A DNA stretch of 64,000 bases. Source: Robertkochia solimangrovi. GTDB lineage: Bacteria > Bacteroidota > Bacteroidia > Flavobacteriales > Flavobacteriaceae. A program made the position numbers and the translations under genes. The notes beneath the pieces are model-generated. The model saw only the letters and a list, made by a program, of their open reading frames with translations, was not told the origin of the DNA and did no database searches. Location of the stretch: NCBI RefSeq assembly GCF_007279655.1, contig NZ_QKWN01000004.1, positions 310,001 to 374,000 on the forward strand. The letters run 5' to 3'. Shown here piece after piece: positions 44,960-53,240 of this stretch (the first letter of the stretch is position 1; each line of letters begins with the position of its first letter).

Positions 44960-45742
44960 TCAGATCTGAATATGGATATGATCATCATGCCGTACGGCAG
45001 CGCAACCATGAAACCTTACTTTGGCATCTGAAAGTTTCATTCGGGATTTCAAATGGGGCTCGATGAACATCTTTTGGAGTGCTGGCTGTTTTAGAATTAT
45101 TTTGCACAACCCTCTGGTATAATTTTCATTAAATAAAAGTTCTTTATTCCACGTTCCGAAGGTTGCGTATCGCGTTATCCCATATTGCCAGTAACCTGCA
45201 GCCCTACATTTTGACGGCATACTTTTTTCGTTTTCAGCTGGACCTTCAAATATGCCATACCCACTTACCGAGACCTTCTTATTCGTAGGAGAACGATCAG
45301 GTTGCATGTAAATGAAAGCTATATCCACCTTTCGTCCATCATTATGACTTCGATGCGGTAATAGAGGAAAACCTGTAAAGAAAGGAAAGTTCGCATCGAG
45401 ACACACCACTTTCATTCCCGGATATTTCTGTGCAAATTCGTCGGAAATATTCAATAATGTATTGTTCATCTCCTCAGTTACATAATTCCTGTTAAGCATC
45501 CTGTATACAATAGACCTGAGTACAAGATCATCATTCACCTTTATGGGTTCTCTTCCAAAAATCGGAGCCAACTGGGGTACAATTATCAAAACAGACATCA
45601 GATAAAGAACCATAAAAGTTAGCAACCTACGAGGCAGGTCCCGAAATATCAGGATACTGATCAGGTACAAAACACCTCCGATCTGAGTAAAAACCGTAAG
45701 CATACAAATGATTAGCAAATGGACAAAAAACCTTACGATCAT
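44960..45742 (-). CDS. Membrane-anchored LAS-type metallopeptidase-like protein
   Basis: 260 residues. Two N-terminal hydrophobic segments (~1-58), then a soluble domain with the zinc pattern of LAS peptidases (MepA, D-Ala-D-Ala carboxypeptidases): SHNDGRKVDIAF with His133 and Asp140, and the C-terminal HDDHIHIQI with the HxH pair His255/His257. This fits a cell-wall peptidase, but overall similarity to a named family is not evident to me. It lies 5 bp after the DUF998 gene, so co-transcribed. Confidence 0.55.
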   Translation of the reverse strand: MIVRFFVHLLIICMLTVFTQIGGVLYLISILIFRDLPRRLLTFMVLYLMSVLIIVPQLAPIFGREPIKVNDDLVLRSIVYRMLNRNYVTEEMNNTLLNISDEFAQKYPGMKVVCLDANFPFFTGFPLLPHRSHNDGRKVDIAFIYMQPDRSPTNKKVSVSGYGIFEGPAENEKSMPSKCRAAGYWQYGITRYATFGTWNKELLFNENYTRGLCKIILKQPALQKMFIEPHLKSRMKLSDAKVRFHGCAAVRHDDHIHIQI

Positions 45743-45747
45743 ACAGG

Positions 45748-46374
45748 TTAATTATTTTTAACAAATTTTGCACACAGCACTATCCAAAAAAGAAAAGCTC
45801 CTTCAACAACCCTCTGAAAGAGTCCGATATACGCCGACCCTGAATCAAATGTAAGAATTACCACAAAAAGTATGATCATTACTCCCAAAAAATAGGTTTG
45901 TCTTACAAATTTTATCGGTCCGTATAAATGATGAATACCTACACCGGTCATCAGGATACAACACGGTGTAAACAAATAGGTAATGATTCCTGTAAAATTA
46001 TGAACCATGTTCGAAAATGTGGGAGCACCGGTCGCGAAGATACAACCTTCATCGCAAGGAAAAAGCCCGGCTATTATCGTCGCAACCCCATAAAAGATCC
46101 CGATTCCGGCAAGACCGATACTTACCAACAAACTCCCTTTTATGAGTCTTCTGACTCCAAAAGCAAATAAAGTGAAACATATTCCAGCGGGAATGTATCC
46201 AAACAGACGAATCGGTATACTATACGGAGTATTACGTGCATAAGATTCACTGATCAATTGTGATATCGAATTATAATCCTCAACGGTAACGGATCCAATA
46301 AAGGCCGCAAAAAAGAAGAGAAAGACTCCGGCAAGACCGATTGTATATAAAAACTTTTTTCCCATACACTCCAT
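45748..46374 (-). CDS. DUF998 family membrane protein
   Basis: 208 residues with about six hydrophobic segments. The DUF998 signature is visible: a conserved IIAGLFPCDEGC loop followed by HNFTGIITYL. The family has no assigned function. Part of a leftward set with the upstream ~195-residue membrane protein (33 bp away) and the downstream LAS-like gene (5 bp). Confidence 0.78.
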   Translation of the reverse strand: MECMGKKFLYTIGLAGVFLFFFAAFIGSVTVEDYNSISQLISESYARNTPYSIPIRLFGYIPAGICFTLFAFGVRRLIKGSLLVSIGLAGIGIFYGVATIIAGLFPCDEGCIFATGAPTFSNMVHNFTGIITYLFTPCCILMTGVGIHHLYGPIKFVRQTYFLGVMIILFVVILTFDSGSAYIGLFQRVVEGAFLFWIVLCAKFVKNN

Positions 46375-46407
46375 TTAAAATTATGGAATAGAGAAATATC
46401 GAAGTAA

Positions 46408-46995
46408 TCAGGGTAGTGCCAAGGCCGCAGCGACAGGCATTTGTTTCAGGCGGTAAACTGCTTTCCGAAATAATTCACTCTCCACTGAATCCCACATGTC
46501 ATGTTCGGTGAACAACACCCCTACCGTAATACCCTCATACTTTATAATAAGACATTCATGAACATAACCGGTAATACCATATTTAAGATTCCCCAGGCCT
46601 ATCACGATCTCGTCGGCGGAATAAGTTTTTTCTATTAGGGTGGTTGATGTTGGCTTTCTTGTAGCGATTTCTATAACGCCTTTAGCCGCATCAACCCCAA
46701 AACCTACAACTACAGGTCTGCTACCAAGAACTCTGTCGGTAATGCGAGTACTTAAGGCTACCGTAATTGCGATGAGTATAACTCCAATTGCCATGTACTG
46801 ATAATCCATATGAACGAATCCGTTCAATATACGTTCAAAAAAACCATAGGGTGCTTCATGCGCCATTCTTACTTCAGCGAAGGAAGCAGCATAGAAAGCC
46901 AGAACCAGAATGCTCATTACAATTGAAATCAGAATTTTATAACGTCGGTGACTGATCCCAAAAGGCTCGTCAAAAAAACGTGACTTGATCTCCAT
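46408..46995 (-). CDS. Unrecognised two-helix membrane protein
   Basis: 195 residues. Two transmembrane helices (~22-40 and ~70-86) precede a soluble C-terminal region that alternates beta strands (VVVGFGVDAAKGVIEIATRK, TLIEKTYSADEIVIGLGNL in part) like a bacterial PH-type domain. I recognise no family. It is probably in one transcript with the DUF998 and LAS-like genes. Confidence 0.6.
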   Translation of the reverse strand: MEIKSRFFDEPFGISHRRYKILISIVMSILVLAFYAASFAEVRMAHEAPYGFFERILNGFVHMDYQYMAIGVILIAITVALSTRITDRVLGSRPVVVGFGVDAAKGVIEIATRKPTSTTLIEKTYSADEIVIGLGNLKYGITGYVHECLIIKYEGITVGVLFTEHDMWDSVESELFRKAVYRLKQMPVAAALALP

Positions 46996-47057
46996 AGTTT
47001 CAGGTTTAGAGGGTTTAGTTTTGGTGAAATGAATCTATTTTAAACTCAAATCGCCTT

Positions 47058-47231
47058 TCACAAGATAAGAAATAATAGCACATATACCCCCAGAATACCG
47101 TTAAACGCCATTTTAATACAGATGATCATCCCTTTTTCATAACGATCAAAGGCTTTAAAAAATATACAGGACATGCAAGGTTGTCTTCGAAAATCAATAA
47201 TAAAATCATGATTAGCATGTCTTAAATCCAC
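47058..47231 (-). CDS. Possible 57-residue membrane microprotein
   Basis: A GTG-initiated frame gives VDLRHANHDFIIDFRRQPCM and then a C-terminal hydrophobic helix (MAFNGILGVYVLLFLIL) ending at TGA 47058-47060. The soluble Arg/Asp-rich N-terminus plus single C-terminal helix looks protein-like, and the frame is 62 bp upstream of, and parallel to, the 46408-46995 gene. In AT-rich DNA a frame this short may be chance. The rest of the 46996-47317 gap shows nothing. Confidence 0.3.
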   Translation of the reverse strand: MDLRHANHDFIIDFRRQPCMSCIFFKAFDRYEKGMIICIKMAFNGILGVYVLLFLIL

Positions 47232-47317
47232 TATTTCTTAAAAATATACTCCCCTCATGGTTTACAGTTAAAAATTAATATCTTGCAGCCGTTTAATTAT
47301 AACCGATTAATGTAATA

Positions 47318-48091
47318 ATGATGAGATCCCTTTTCCCTTTACTTATCTTACTGGTATTAAGTACGAATGCTTTTGGACAGCGTAAAAGCGACCTGATCGC
47401 TCAGATCGATGGTCTGAATAAAGAATTGGATTCCACACAAACGGAACTTTATGTTTCCCAAAGAAGACTGGCTACTGCTGAAACCAAGGCTGAAAACCTG
47501 GATTTGCAAATGAAGCAACTTCGGGAAACAAATGAAGGTCTTTTGAAGAACCTCAATAATTTTATTTCTGCTTCAACAGAAAGAACTAACAATATCGGGA
47601 AAACACTGGAGACCTTACAACGCAAAGAGGCACAATTAAAAGAGATCCGTCAGAATTTCAGCGCTCATGATTCAGTTTCCTTTGCTGTATTAACCGACCT
47701 TAAAAGAACTTTAGGAGAAAATTCCCAGATCACTGTTGAAAATGGAGCTGTAACCGTAGTGCTTACCAATGAATTCCTGTTCGGTGCTTCCGTAAACAAA
47801 GCAGTTGTTCAGGAATCTGCAAAGACTATGATCGGAAAGATCTCTGAAGCAGCTCAAAAACATCAAGGTCTGTCTATCAGTGTTGAAGGATTAGGTCCTG
47901 ACGATATCGCTATGAATTCTCAAAGGGCAGGAGCCGTTGCTCAGGTATTAAAAACGGATTATGAATTCGATCCTGCAAAACTAATGGCAGTAGCGAAGGC
48001 AAGCGGCCCAAGTACGGTATTTGTACGCCTTCACCCTGACTTCAATAATTTCTACCTCTGGTTACGAGAACACATGAAGAACGGAAACTAA
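47318..48091 (+). CDS. Secreted coiled-coil protein with OmpA-like C-terminus
   Basis: 257 residues. Signal peptide ends at NAFGQ (~21). Residues ~25-115 are a coiled coil (LIAQIDGLNKELDSTQTEL, LDLQMKQLRETNEGLLKNL). The C-terminal half resembles an OmpA/MotB peptidoglycan-associating fold: ITVENGAVTVVLTNEFLFG, then ISVEGLGPDDIAMNSQRAGAVAQVL, where the usual HTD is replaced by a degenerate loop. Likely periplasmic and wall-associated; role unknown. Confidence 0.7.
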   Translation: MMRSLFPLLILLVLSTNAFGQRKSDLIAQIDGLNKELDSTQTELYVSQRRLATAETKAENLDLQMKQLRETNEGLLKNLNNFISASTERTNNIGKTLETLQRKEAQLKEIRQNFSAHDSVSFAVLTDLKRTLGENSQITVENGAVTVVLTNEFLFGASVNKAVVQESAKTMIGKISEAAQKHQGLSISVEGLGPDDIAMNSQRAGAVAQVLKTDYEFDPAKLMAVAKASGPSTVFVRLHPDFNNFYLWLREHMKNGN

Positions 48092-48163
48092 AATCCGCTT
48101 CCTCTACAGCATAGAAATTGCTATCCTTATTTGTTTTATCTTGCAGTACACAAAACGCTCACT

Positions 48164-48607
48164 ATGAAACAGGTATCGATAGCAATTTCCTTTTTTATAC
48201 TTTTCATTTTTATTTTCGGATGTAAATCCGATACCCGTCAAAATGCAGCCAACACCCTCAACCTAAGTGGGATTTACCGCTATGACCTGAACAATAACCT
48301 GATCGAAATGGTCTTAAACCAGGAAAATGATAAGGTCAGTGGTACAGTAACCTATGCGCTGGATGGTAAGGATAAAAATCTCGGTCATTTCGAAGGTTCG
48401 CTCAACGACAACTTGCTGCTGGGCACATTTCATTTTCAGTCGGAAGGAGTTATGAGCAGCCGCCAAATGGCCTTTGAAATCCATGGTGATACCTTATACG
48501 AAGGATTTGCTCCGGTTCAGGAAACAGATTCGGGAATGGTATTTAAGGATCCGCGATCACTTACTTTCAACAAAAGTATGCCTATCCTCCTCATACAGTC
48601 AGAATAG
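48164..48607 (+). CDS. Small lipoprotein of unknown function
   Basis: 147 residues from the ATG at 48164 (MKQVSIAISFFILFIFIFGC, lipobox FIFGC). The frame extends upstream but without a signal peptide. The mature part is a predicted small beta-sandwich (GIYRYDLNNNLIEMVLNQEN, VSGTVTYALDGKDKNLG), a pattern seen in many Bacteroidota lipoproteins of unknown role. Lies between the coiled-coil protein and the S9 peptidase. Confidence 0.6.
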   Translation: MKQVSIAISFFILFIFIFGCKSDTRQNAANTLNLSGIYRYDLNNNLIEMVLNQENDKVSGTVTYALDGKDKNLGHFEGSLNDNLLLGTFHFQSEGVMSSRQMAFEIHGDTLYEGFAPVQETDSGMVFKDPRSLTFNKSMPILLIQSE

Positions 48608-48709
48608 GTGAATAGTACTTCTTTTTCAGAGAAGTGTATTTTGTAAAATTGTCTATCGATTTCCTATATTAGCAATTCATTCATTTTCATTAATCAACCC
48701 TGACAATAC

Positions 48710-51079
48710 ATGAAAAAACTTTCCTCAGTTCTTTTTTTAATGTTATTCACATTTTGCCTTCAGGCACAAGACACCAATACTTCAAGCCTAAGCATAAAAC
48801 AGATTATGGATGGCGATGACTTCGTGGGCCATCTTCCCTCAAGACCACAGTGGTCTCTGGATGGAAACTCCATATATTTCCAATGGAATCCGGATAACGC
48901 CTGGAGCGATTCCCTCTATGTCTACGATGTTAAATCAAAAAAAATTAATAAGGCTGGGTTCGAAACCGACTGGAATCTCCCTAATGATCGTATGACTACA
49001 AACGCTGAGGGATCAAAAGCCTTGTACGAAAAACATGGAGATATCTTTATAACCGATCTGAAAACAGGTAAGATCACTCAGGTAACCAATACCACCGATC
49101 GGGAAAGAAGCGCTCATTTTACAAATAACTATTCCGCTATCGCTTATGTCAGTGGAAATGATCTGTATACCTGGGATATCGCTTCCGGAAGGATTTCTCA
49201 GCTCACAAATTTTACCGATCGAAACAAAAGAGCTGTAAAAAGAAGTGATAAGGATGAATGGCTTTACCAGGATCAACTGGAACTTTTCGATGTTTTAAAA
49301 GAAAGAAAAGCTAAAAGAGATGCAGGAGACAGTCTTGCCTATAAGGATGATCTGAAACGCCCACTTCCACTTTACACCAACGGAAAATCTGTTTACGGGC
49401 AAATGGTAAGTCCTGACGGAGATTATGTAACCTATCTTAGCGTAGACCGGCCGGATAACAAAGGTACTATCGTACCTCATTTCGTAACAGAATCCGGTTA
49501 TACCGAAGATCAGAACACCCGATCTAAAGTTGGAGATAAGCCTGCCGAATATGAAATGTTCGTTTACGATATCAAAAACCGAAAGTCATATCCGGTGAAA
49601 CTAGACAATCTTGAAGGCCTTGATTATATACCGGAATACACGAAAGACTACCCGGATAAAGAATATAAAAACGAGAATCGAATAGGCAATATCGGCGGAC
49701 CCGTATGGAGTTCTGACGGAAAGTATGCATTGTTGAATATCATTAGTAACGACTGGAAAGATCGCTGGATCGTATTGCTGAATCCAGAGGATGGTACTGT
49801 AACCAATCTCGACCATCAACATGATACCGCATGGATCGCAGGGCCGGGAATCGGCGGTTATGGCATGGGAGACATGGGGTGGATGCCGGACGATAAATCG
49901 TTTTGGTATATCTCGGAAAAAACGGGATATGCTCACTTATATGCTATGGAGGTTACGTCAAAAAAAGCGGTTGCGCTTACTTCCGGAGACTTTGAGATCT
50001 ACGATCCGTTCATCAGTAAAGACAAAAAATACTGGTATCTCACTGCCAATCCTGACACTCCCGGAATTCGCCATTTTTACAGGATGCCTCTTAAAGGTGG
50101 AAAGATGATGCAACTTACCACCGAAGCCGGGAATAATGCGGTTACCCTTTCTCCTGATGAGAAAAAGATGGCTATCATGTATTCCTTCGCAAATAAACCA
50201 ACCGAACTATATATTTCAAATAATCCTGCTAAAGGAGGAAAGTTTGAAATGACTCCAGTAACACAATCAACGACAAAGGCATTTGAAGCCTATGACTGGA
50301 GAACCCCTGAATTCATCACCTTTAAAGCAGATGATGGCGCCTCTGTTCATGCAAGACTCTATACGCCGGAAGCTTCCAAGAAGAATAAAGCAGCTGTTAT
50401 TTTTGTACATGGTGCAGGATACCTTCAAAATGCACACCAATGGTGGAGCAGTTATTTCCGTGAATATATGTTCCACAACATTCTCGTCGATAACGGATAC
50501 ACGGTATTGGATATCGATTATCGGGGAAGTGCAGGTTATGGAAGAGATTGGAGAACCGGAATCTATCGTCATATGGGAGGTAAAGACCTAAGCGATCAGG
50601 TAGATGGTGCCGAATTTCTTGTTTCAGAACATGGAGTGGATGCAGATAAGATCGGTATCTATGGAGGTTCCTATGGAGGTTTTATCACCCTTATGGCACT
50701 CTTTAAAAACCCTGAGACCTTTAAAGCAGGTGGTGCCATTCGTTCTGTAGGTGACTGGGCAGCCTATAACCACGGTTATACATCCCGGATCCTGAACACA
50801 CCTGTAAACGACCCGATCGCATACAAACAAAGCTCCCCCATCTATTTTGCTAACGGACTGGAAGGAGATTTGTTGATACTGCATGGGATGGTCGATGACA
50901 ATGTACATTTTCAGGATATGGTCCGCCTTTCACAAAAATTGATCGAACTCGGTAAAGAAAATTGGGAAATGGCAGTTTACCCTGTTGAAAGACATGGATT
51001 TGTAGAACCGAGCAGCTGGACAGATGAATACAAACGTATCTTTAAACTCTTTCAGTCAAGCCTTTTGGGTATAGAGTAG
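48710..51079 (+). CDS. S9 family (DPP IV-like) exported prolyl peptidase
   Basis: 789 residues. Signal peptide ends at LQAQ. Residues ~30-520 form a WD-like beta-propeller (repeats such as PQWSLDGNSIYFQWN, MGWMPDDKSFWYISE). The C-terminal ~250 are a peptidase S9 domain with AAVIFVHGAGYLQNAH, nucleophile motif GIYGGSYGGF, Asp region GMVDDNVHFQD and the His in PVERHGFVEP. Cleaves dipeptides after proline or alanine in family members. Secreted or periplasmic. No operon partner; a weak TTG / TATATTAG promoter lies at 48649-48672. Confidence 0.92.
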   Translation: MKKLSSVLFLMLFTFCLQAQDTNTSSLSIKQIMDGDDFVGHLPSRPQWSLDGNSIYFQWNPDNAWSDSLYVYDVKSKKINKAGFETDWNLPNDRMTTNAEGSKALYEKHGDIFITDLKTGKITQVTNTTDRERSAHFTNNYSAIAYVSGNDLYTWDIASGRISQLTNFTDRNKRAVKRSDKDEWLYQDQLELFDVLKERKAKRDAGDSLAYKDDLKRPLPLYTNGKSVYGQMVSPDGDYVTYLSVDRPDNKGTIVPHFVTESGYTEDQNTRSKVGDKPAEYEMFVYDIKNRKSYPVKLDNLEGLDYIPEYTKDYPDKEYKNENRIGNIGGPVWSSDGKYALLNIISNDWKDRWIVLLNPEDGTVTNLDHQHDTAWIAGPGIGGYGMGDMGWMPDDKSFWYISEKTGYAHLYAMEVTSKKAVALTSGDFEIYDPFISKDKKYWYLTANPDTPGIRHFYRMPLKGGKMMQLTTEAGNNAVTLSPDEKKMAIMYSFANKPTELYISNNPAKGGKFEMTPVTQSTTKAFEAYDWRTPEFITFKADDGASVHARLYTPEASKKNKAAVIFVHGAGYLQNAHQWWSSYFREYMFHNILVDNGYTVLDIDYRGSAGYGRDWRTGIYRHMGGKDLSDQVDGAEFLVSEHGVDADKIGIYGGSYGGFITLMALFKNPETFKAGGAIRSVGDWAAYNHGYTSRILNTPVNDPIAYKQSSPIYFANGLEGDLLILHGMVDDNVHFQDMVRLSQKLIELGKENWEMAVYPVERHGFVEPSSWTDEYKRIFKLFQSSLLGIE

Positions 51080-51159
51080 AAATCCGATAAAGTACGGGGA
51101 ATTTTAAATAGATAATGTATTGTTTTTCAGTACTTAATACGTATTTTTAAAAGAAAAAC

Positions 51160-52050
51160 ATGGATCGGTTCCAAGCCCAGTACCAGCGTATCAAAGAAGA
51201 TTCAGGATTCATCGCTGCCCTTGACCAGAGTGGCGGAAGTACCCCGGGAGCATTAGCTTCCTATGGAATCACTGAAAATGAATTTCACTCGGAAGCAGAA
51301 ATGTTCGAGAAGATTCATGAGATGCGAACAAGAGTAATGACCGACCCCCGATTCACCAGTGATAAGATTCTTGGGGTCATCCTATTTGATAAAACCATGA
51401 AATCCAAAGTAGAGGGGGTACCTACTCCCTCCTACCTTTGGGAAAAACATATAGTTCCATTCCTTAAAGTTGACAAAGGTCTTGAAGAAAAGCGCAACGG
51501 AGTTAAACTTATGAAACCAATGCCGGATCTTGACGAGCGACTTGAAGAAGCTGCTTCCCTTGGTATCTTCGGAACCAAGATGCGGTCTGTGATCTACGAA
51601 CTGAACAGCCGGGGTATCGAAGATATCGTCAGTCAGCAATTCGAAGTTGGCAGGCAAATCCTGTCACACGGTTTGATCCCAATTCTTGAACCGGAAGTGG
51701 ATATTCATGCTCCGGAAAAAAAGGATATCGAACACCTGTTAAAGGATGCTATAAAAAGATATCTGGACAAATTAAAAGGGGATGAAGTGATCATTCTGAA
51801 ACTCACGATACCAACCACAAACAATTTATATCTTGAACTGGTTCATCACCCAAGAGTGTTACGTGTTTTTGCGCTTTCAGGTGGATATTCACTCGATGAC
51901 GCCAACCATTTCCTCATCAAGAACAACGGCATGATCGCCAGCTTCTCCAGAGCCCTTCTCAACGGCCTCCATAAAAGTCAGACGAATGAAGAATTCTCTG
52001 CAGCCCTGGGTAGGGCCATCGATAGTATTTACAAAGCTTCCGTAAGCTGA
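51160..52050 (+). CDS. Class I fructose-bisphosphate aldolase
   Basis: 296 residues. N-terminus shows the class I hallmark GFIAALDQSGGSTPGALASYG; Schiff-base lysine is expected in EVIILKLTIPTTNN; the barrel ends LSGGYSLDDANHFLIKNN. Converts fructose-1,6-bisphosphate to DHAP and GAP, or the reverse. The FGE-like lipoprotein starts 13 bp downstream, so the two share a transcript, without an obvious functional link. Confidence 0.92.
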   Translation: MDRFQAQYQRIKEDSGFIAALDQSGGSTPGALASYGITENEFHSEAEMFEKIHEMRTRVMTDPRFTSDKILGVILFDKTMKSKVEGVPTPSYLWEKHIVPFLKVDKGLEEKRNGVKLMKPMPDLDERLEEAASLGIFGTKMRSVIYELNSRGIEDIVSQQFEVGRQILSHGLIPILEPEVDIHAPEKKDIEHLLKDAIKRYLDKLKGDEVIILKLTIPTTNNLYLELVHHPRVLRVFALSGGYSLDDANHFLIKNNGMIASFSRALLNGLHKSQTNEEFSAALGRAIDSIYKASVS

Positions 52051-52063
52051 AAACTCTTAATAT

Positions 52064-53194
52064 ATGATCTTATACAGCCATTTAAAAACCAATACTGACC
52101 CTCGATTCCTTCCTGTACTACTCTGTGTTTGGGTTCTAGTCTTTACCGGCTGTAACGACGGTGAAAAGAAACCTAAAGAACCAACGACTAAACAGGATAT
52201 TTCCCTGGTCACCGATATACCAGAAAACATTAAGGTACCGGAAGGCATGGTTTGGATCCCCGGTGGAGTATTTACTCAGGGAGCCCTTGATAGCGACCAA
52301 CAGGCACTTAACCACGAACGTCCTGCACATCCGGTTAGTGTGGATGGCTTCTTCATCGATAAGACCGAAGTGACTAATGAACAATTTAAAAAATTCATCG
52401 ATGCCACCGGTTATGTTACCATAGCAGAAAGACCGGTTGACTGGGAAGAATTAAAAACACAACTACCTCCAGGCACTCCAAAACCTCATGATTCAGTATT
52501 ACAACCCGGATCCCTGCTCTTCCACAAAACCCCAGGTCCTGTACCGAATCTTTTCGACTACTCACAATGGTGGGAATGGAAGATCGGAACAAACTGGAAA
52601 CATCCTCAGGGTCCGGATAGCTCAATAGAGGGGAAAGAGAATTATCCCGTAGTACATATCGCTTATGAAGATGCATTGGCCTATTGCGAATGGGCAGGTC
52701 GACGTTTGCCAACAGAGGCAGAATGGGAATTTGCTTCCAGAGGGAGCTTTACCAATTCAAAATACAACTGGGGAGACGAAAGGAATGAACTAGAAACCCA
52801 TGCTAATTCCTGGACTGGAAGATTTCCTGATACAAATTCCGCCACTGATGGTTATGAGAATAAAGCTCCTGTTAAATCTTTCCCTCCCAATAGTTACGGA
52901 CTTTACGACATGGCCGGAAATGTTTGGGAATGGACATCAGACTGGTATAACACGAATTATTACCAGGAAGCTCTTAATCAGGGAACCTTGCATAATCCTT
53001 CTGGGGCCGCCAAGCCATTTAACCCAAACAATCCTTATGTTCAGGAAAAAGTGATCAAAGGGGGATCCTTCCTTTGTAATGATGACTATTGCAGTAGTTA
53101 TCGCATCTCGGCCCGAATGGCAACAGAATTGAAATCAAGTCAGGAACATTTGGGATTCCGAACGGTGGCGACTCCTGAAATGCTGAAACGCTAG
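52064..53194 (+). CDS. Formylglycine-generating-enzyme (SUMF1) family lipoprotein
   Basis: 376 residues. Lipoprotein signal ends LVFTGC (~28). The FGE fold follows: MVWIPGGVFTQGALDSD, VDGFFIDKTEVTNEQFKKFI, CEWAGRRLPTEAEWEFASRG, YDMAGNVWEWTSDWYNTN, and GGSFLCNDDYCSSYRISAR with the two redox/copper Cys (338 and 343) of true FGE. That pair suggests real oxidase activity rather than a non-catalytic relative, so it may mature secreted sulfatases. No sulfatase is in the window. Start 13 bp after the aldolase. Confidence 0.9.
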   Translation: MILYSHLKTNTDPRFLPVLLCVWVLVFTGCNDGEKKPKEPTTKQDISLVTDIPENIKVPEGMVWIPGGVFTQGALDSDQQALNHERPAHPVSVDGFFIDKTEVTNEQFKKFIDATGYVTIAERPVDWEELKTQLPPGTPKPHDSVLQPGSLLFHKTPGPVPNLFDYSQWWEWKIGTNWKHPQGPDSSIEGKENYPVVHIAYEDALAYCEWAGRRLPTEAEWEFASRGSFTNSKYNWGDERNELETHANSWTGRFPDTNSATDGYENKAPVKSFPPNSYGLYDMAGNVWEWTSDWYNTNYYQEALNQGTLHNPSGAAKPFNPNNPYVQEKVIKGGSFLCNDDYCSSYRISARMATELKSSQEHLGFRTVATPEMLKR

Positions 53195-53240
53195 AACGAA
53201 GGCCAAAATTATAATATCGCTTTTCTGATTCACGGATGCA

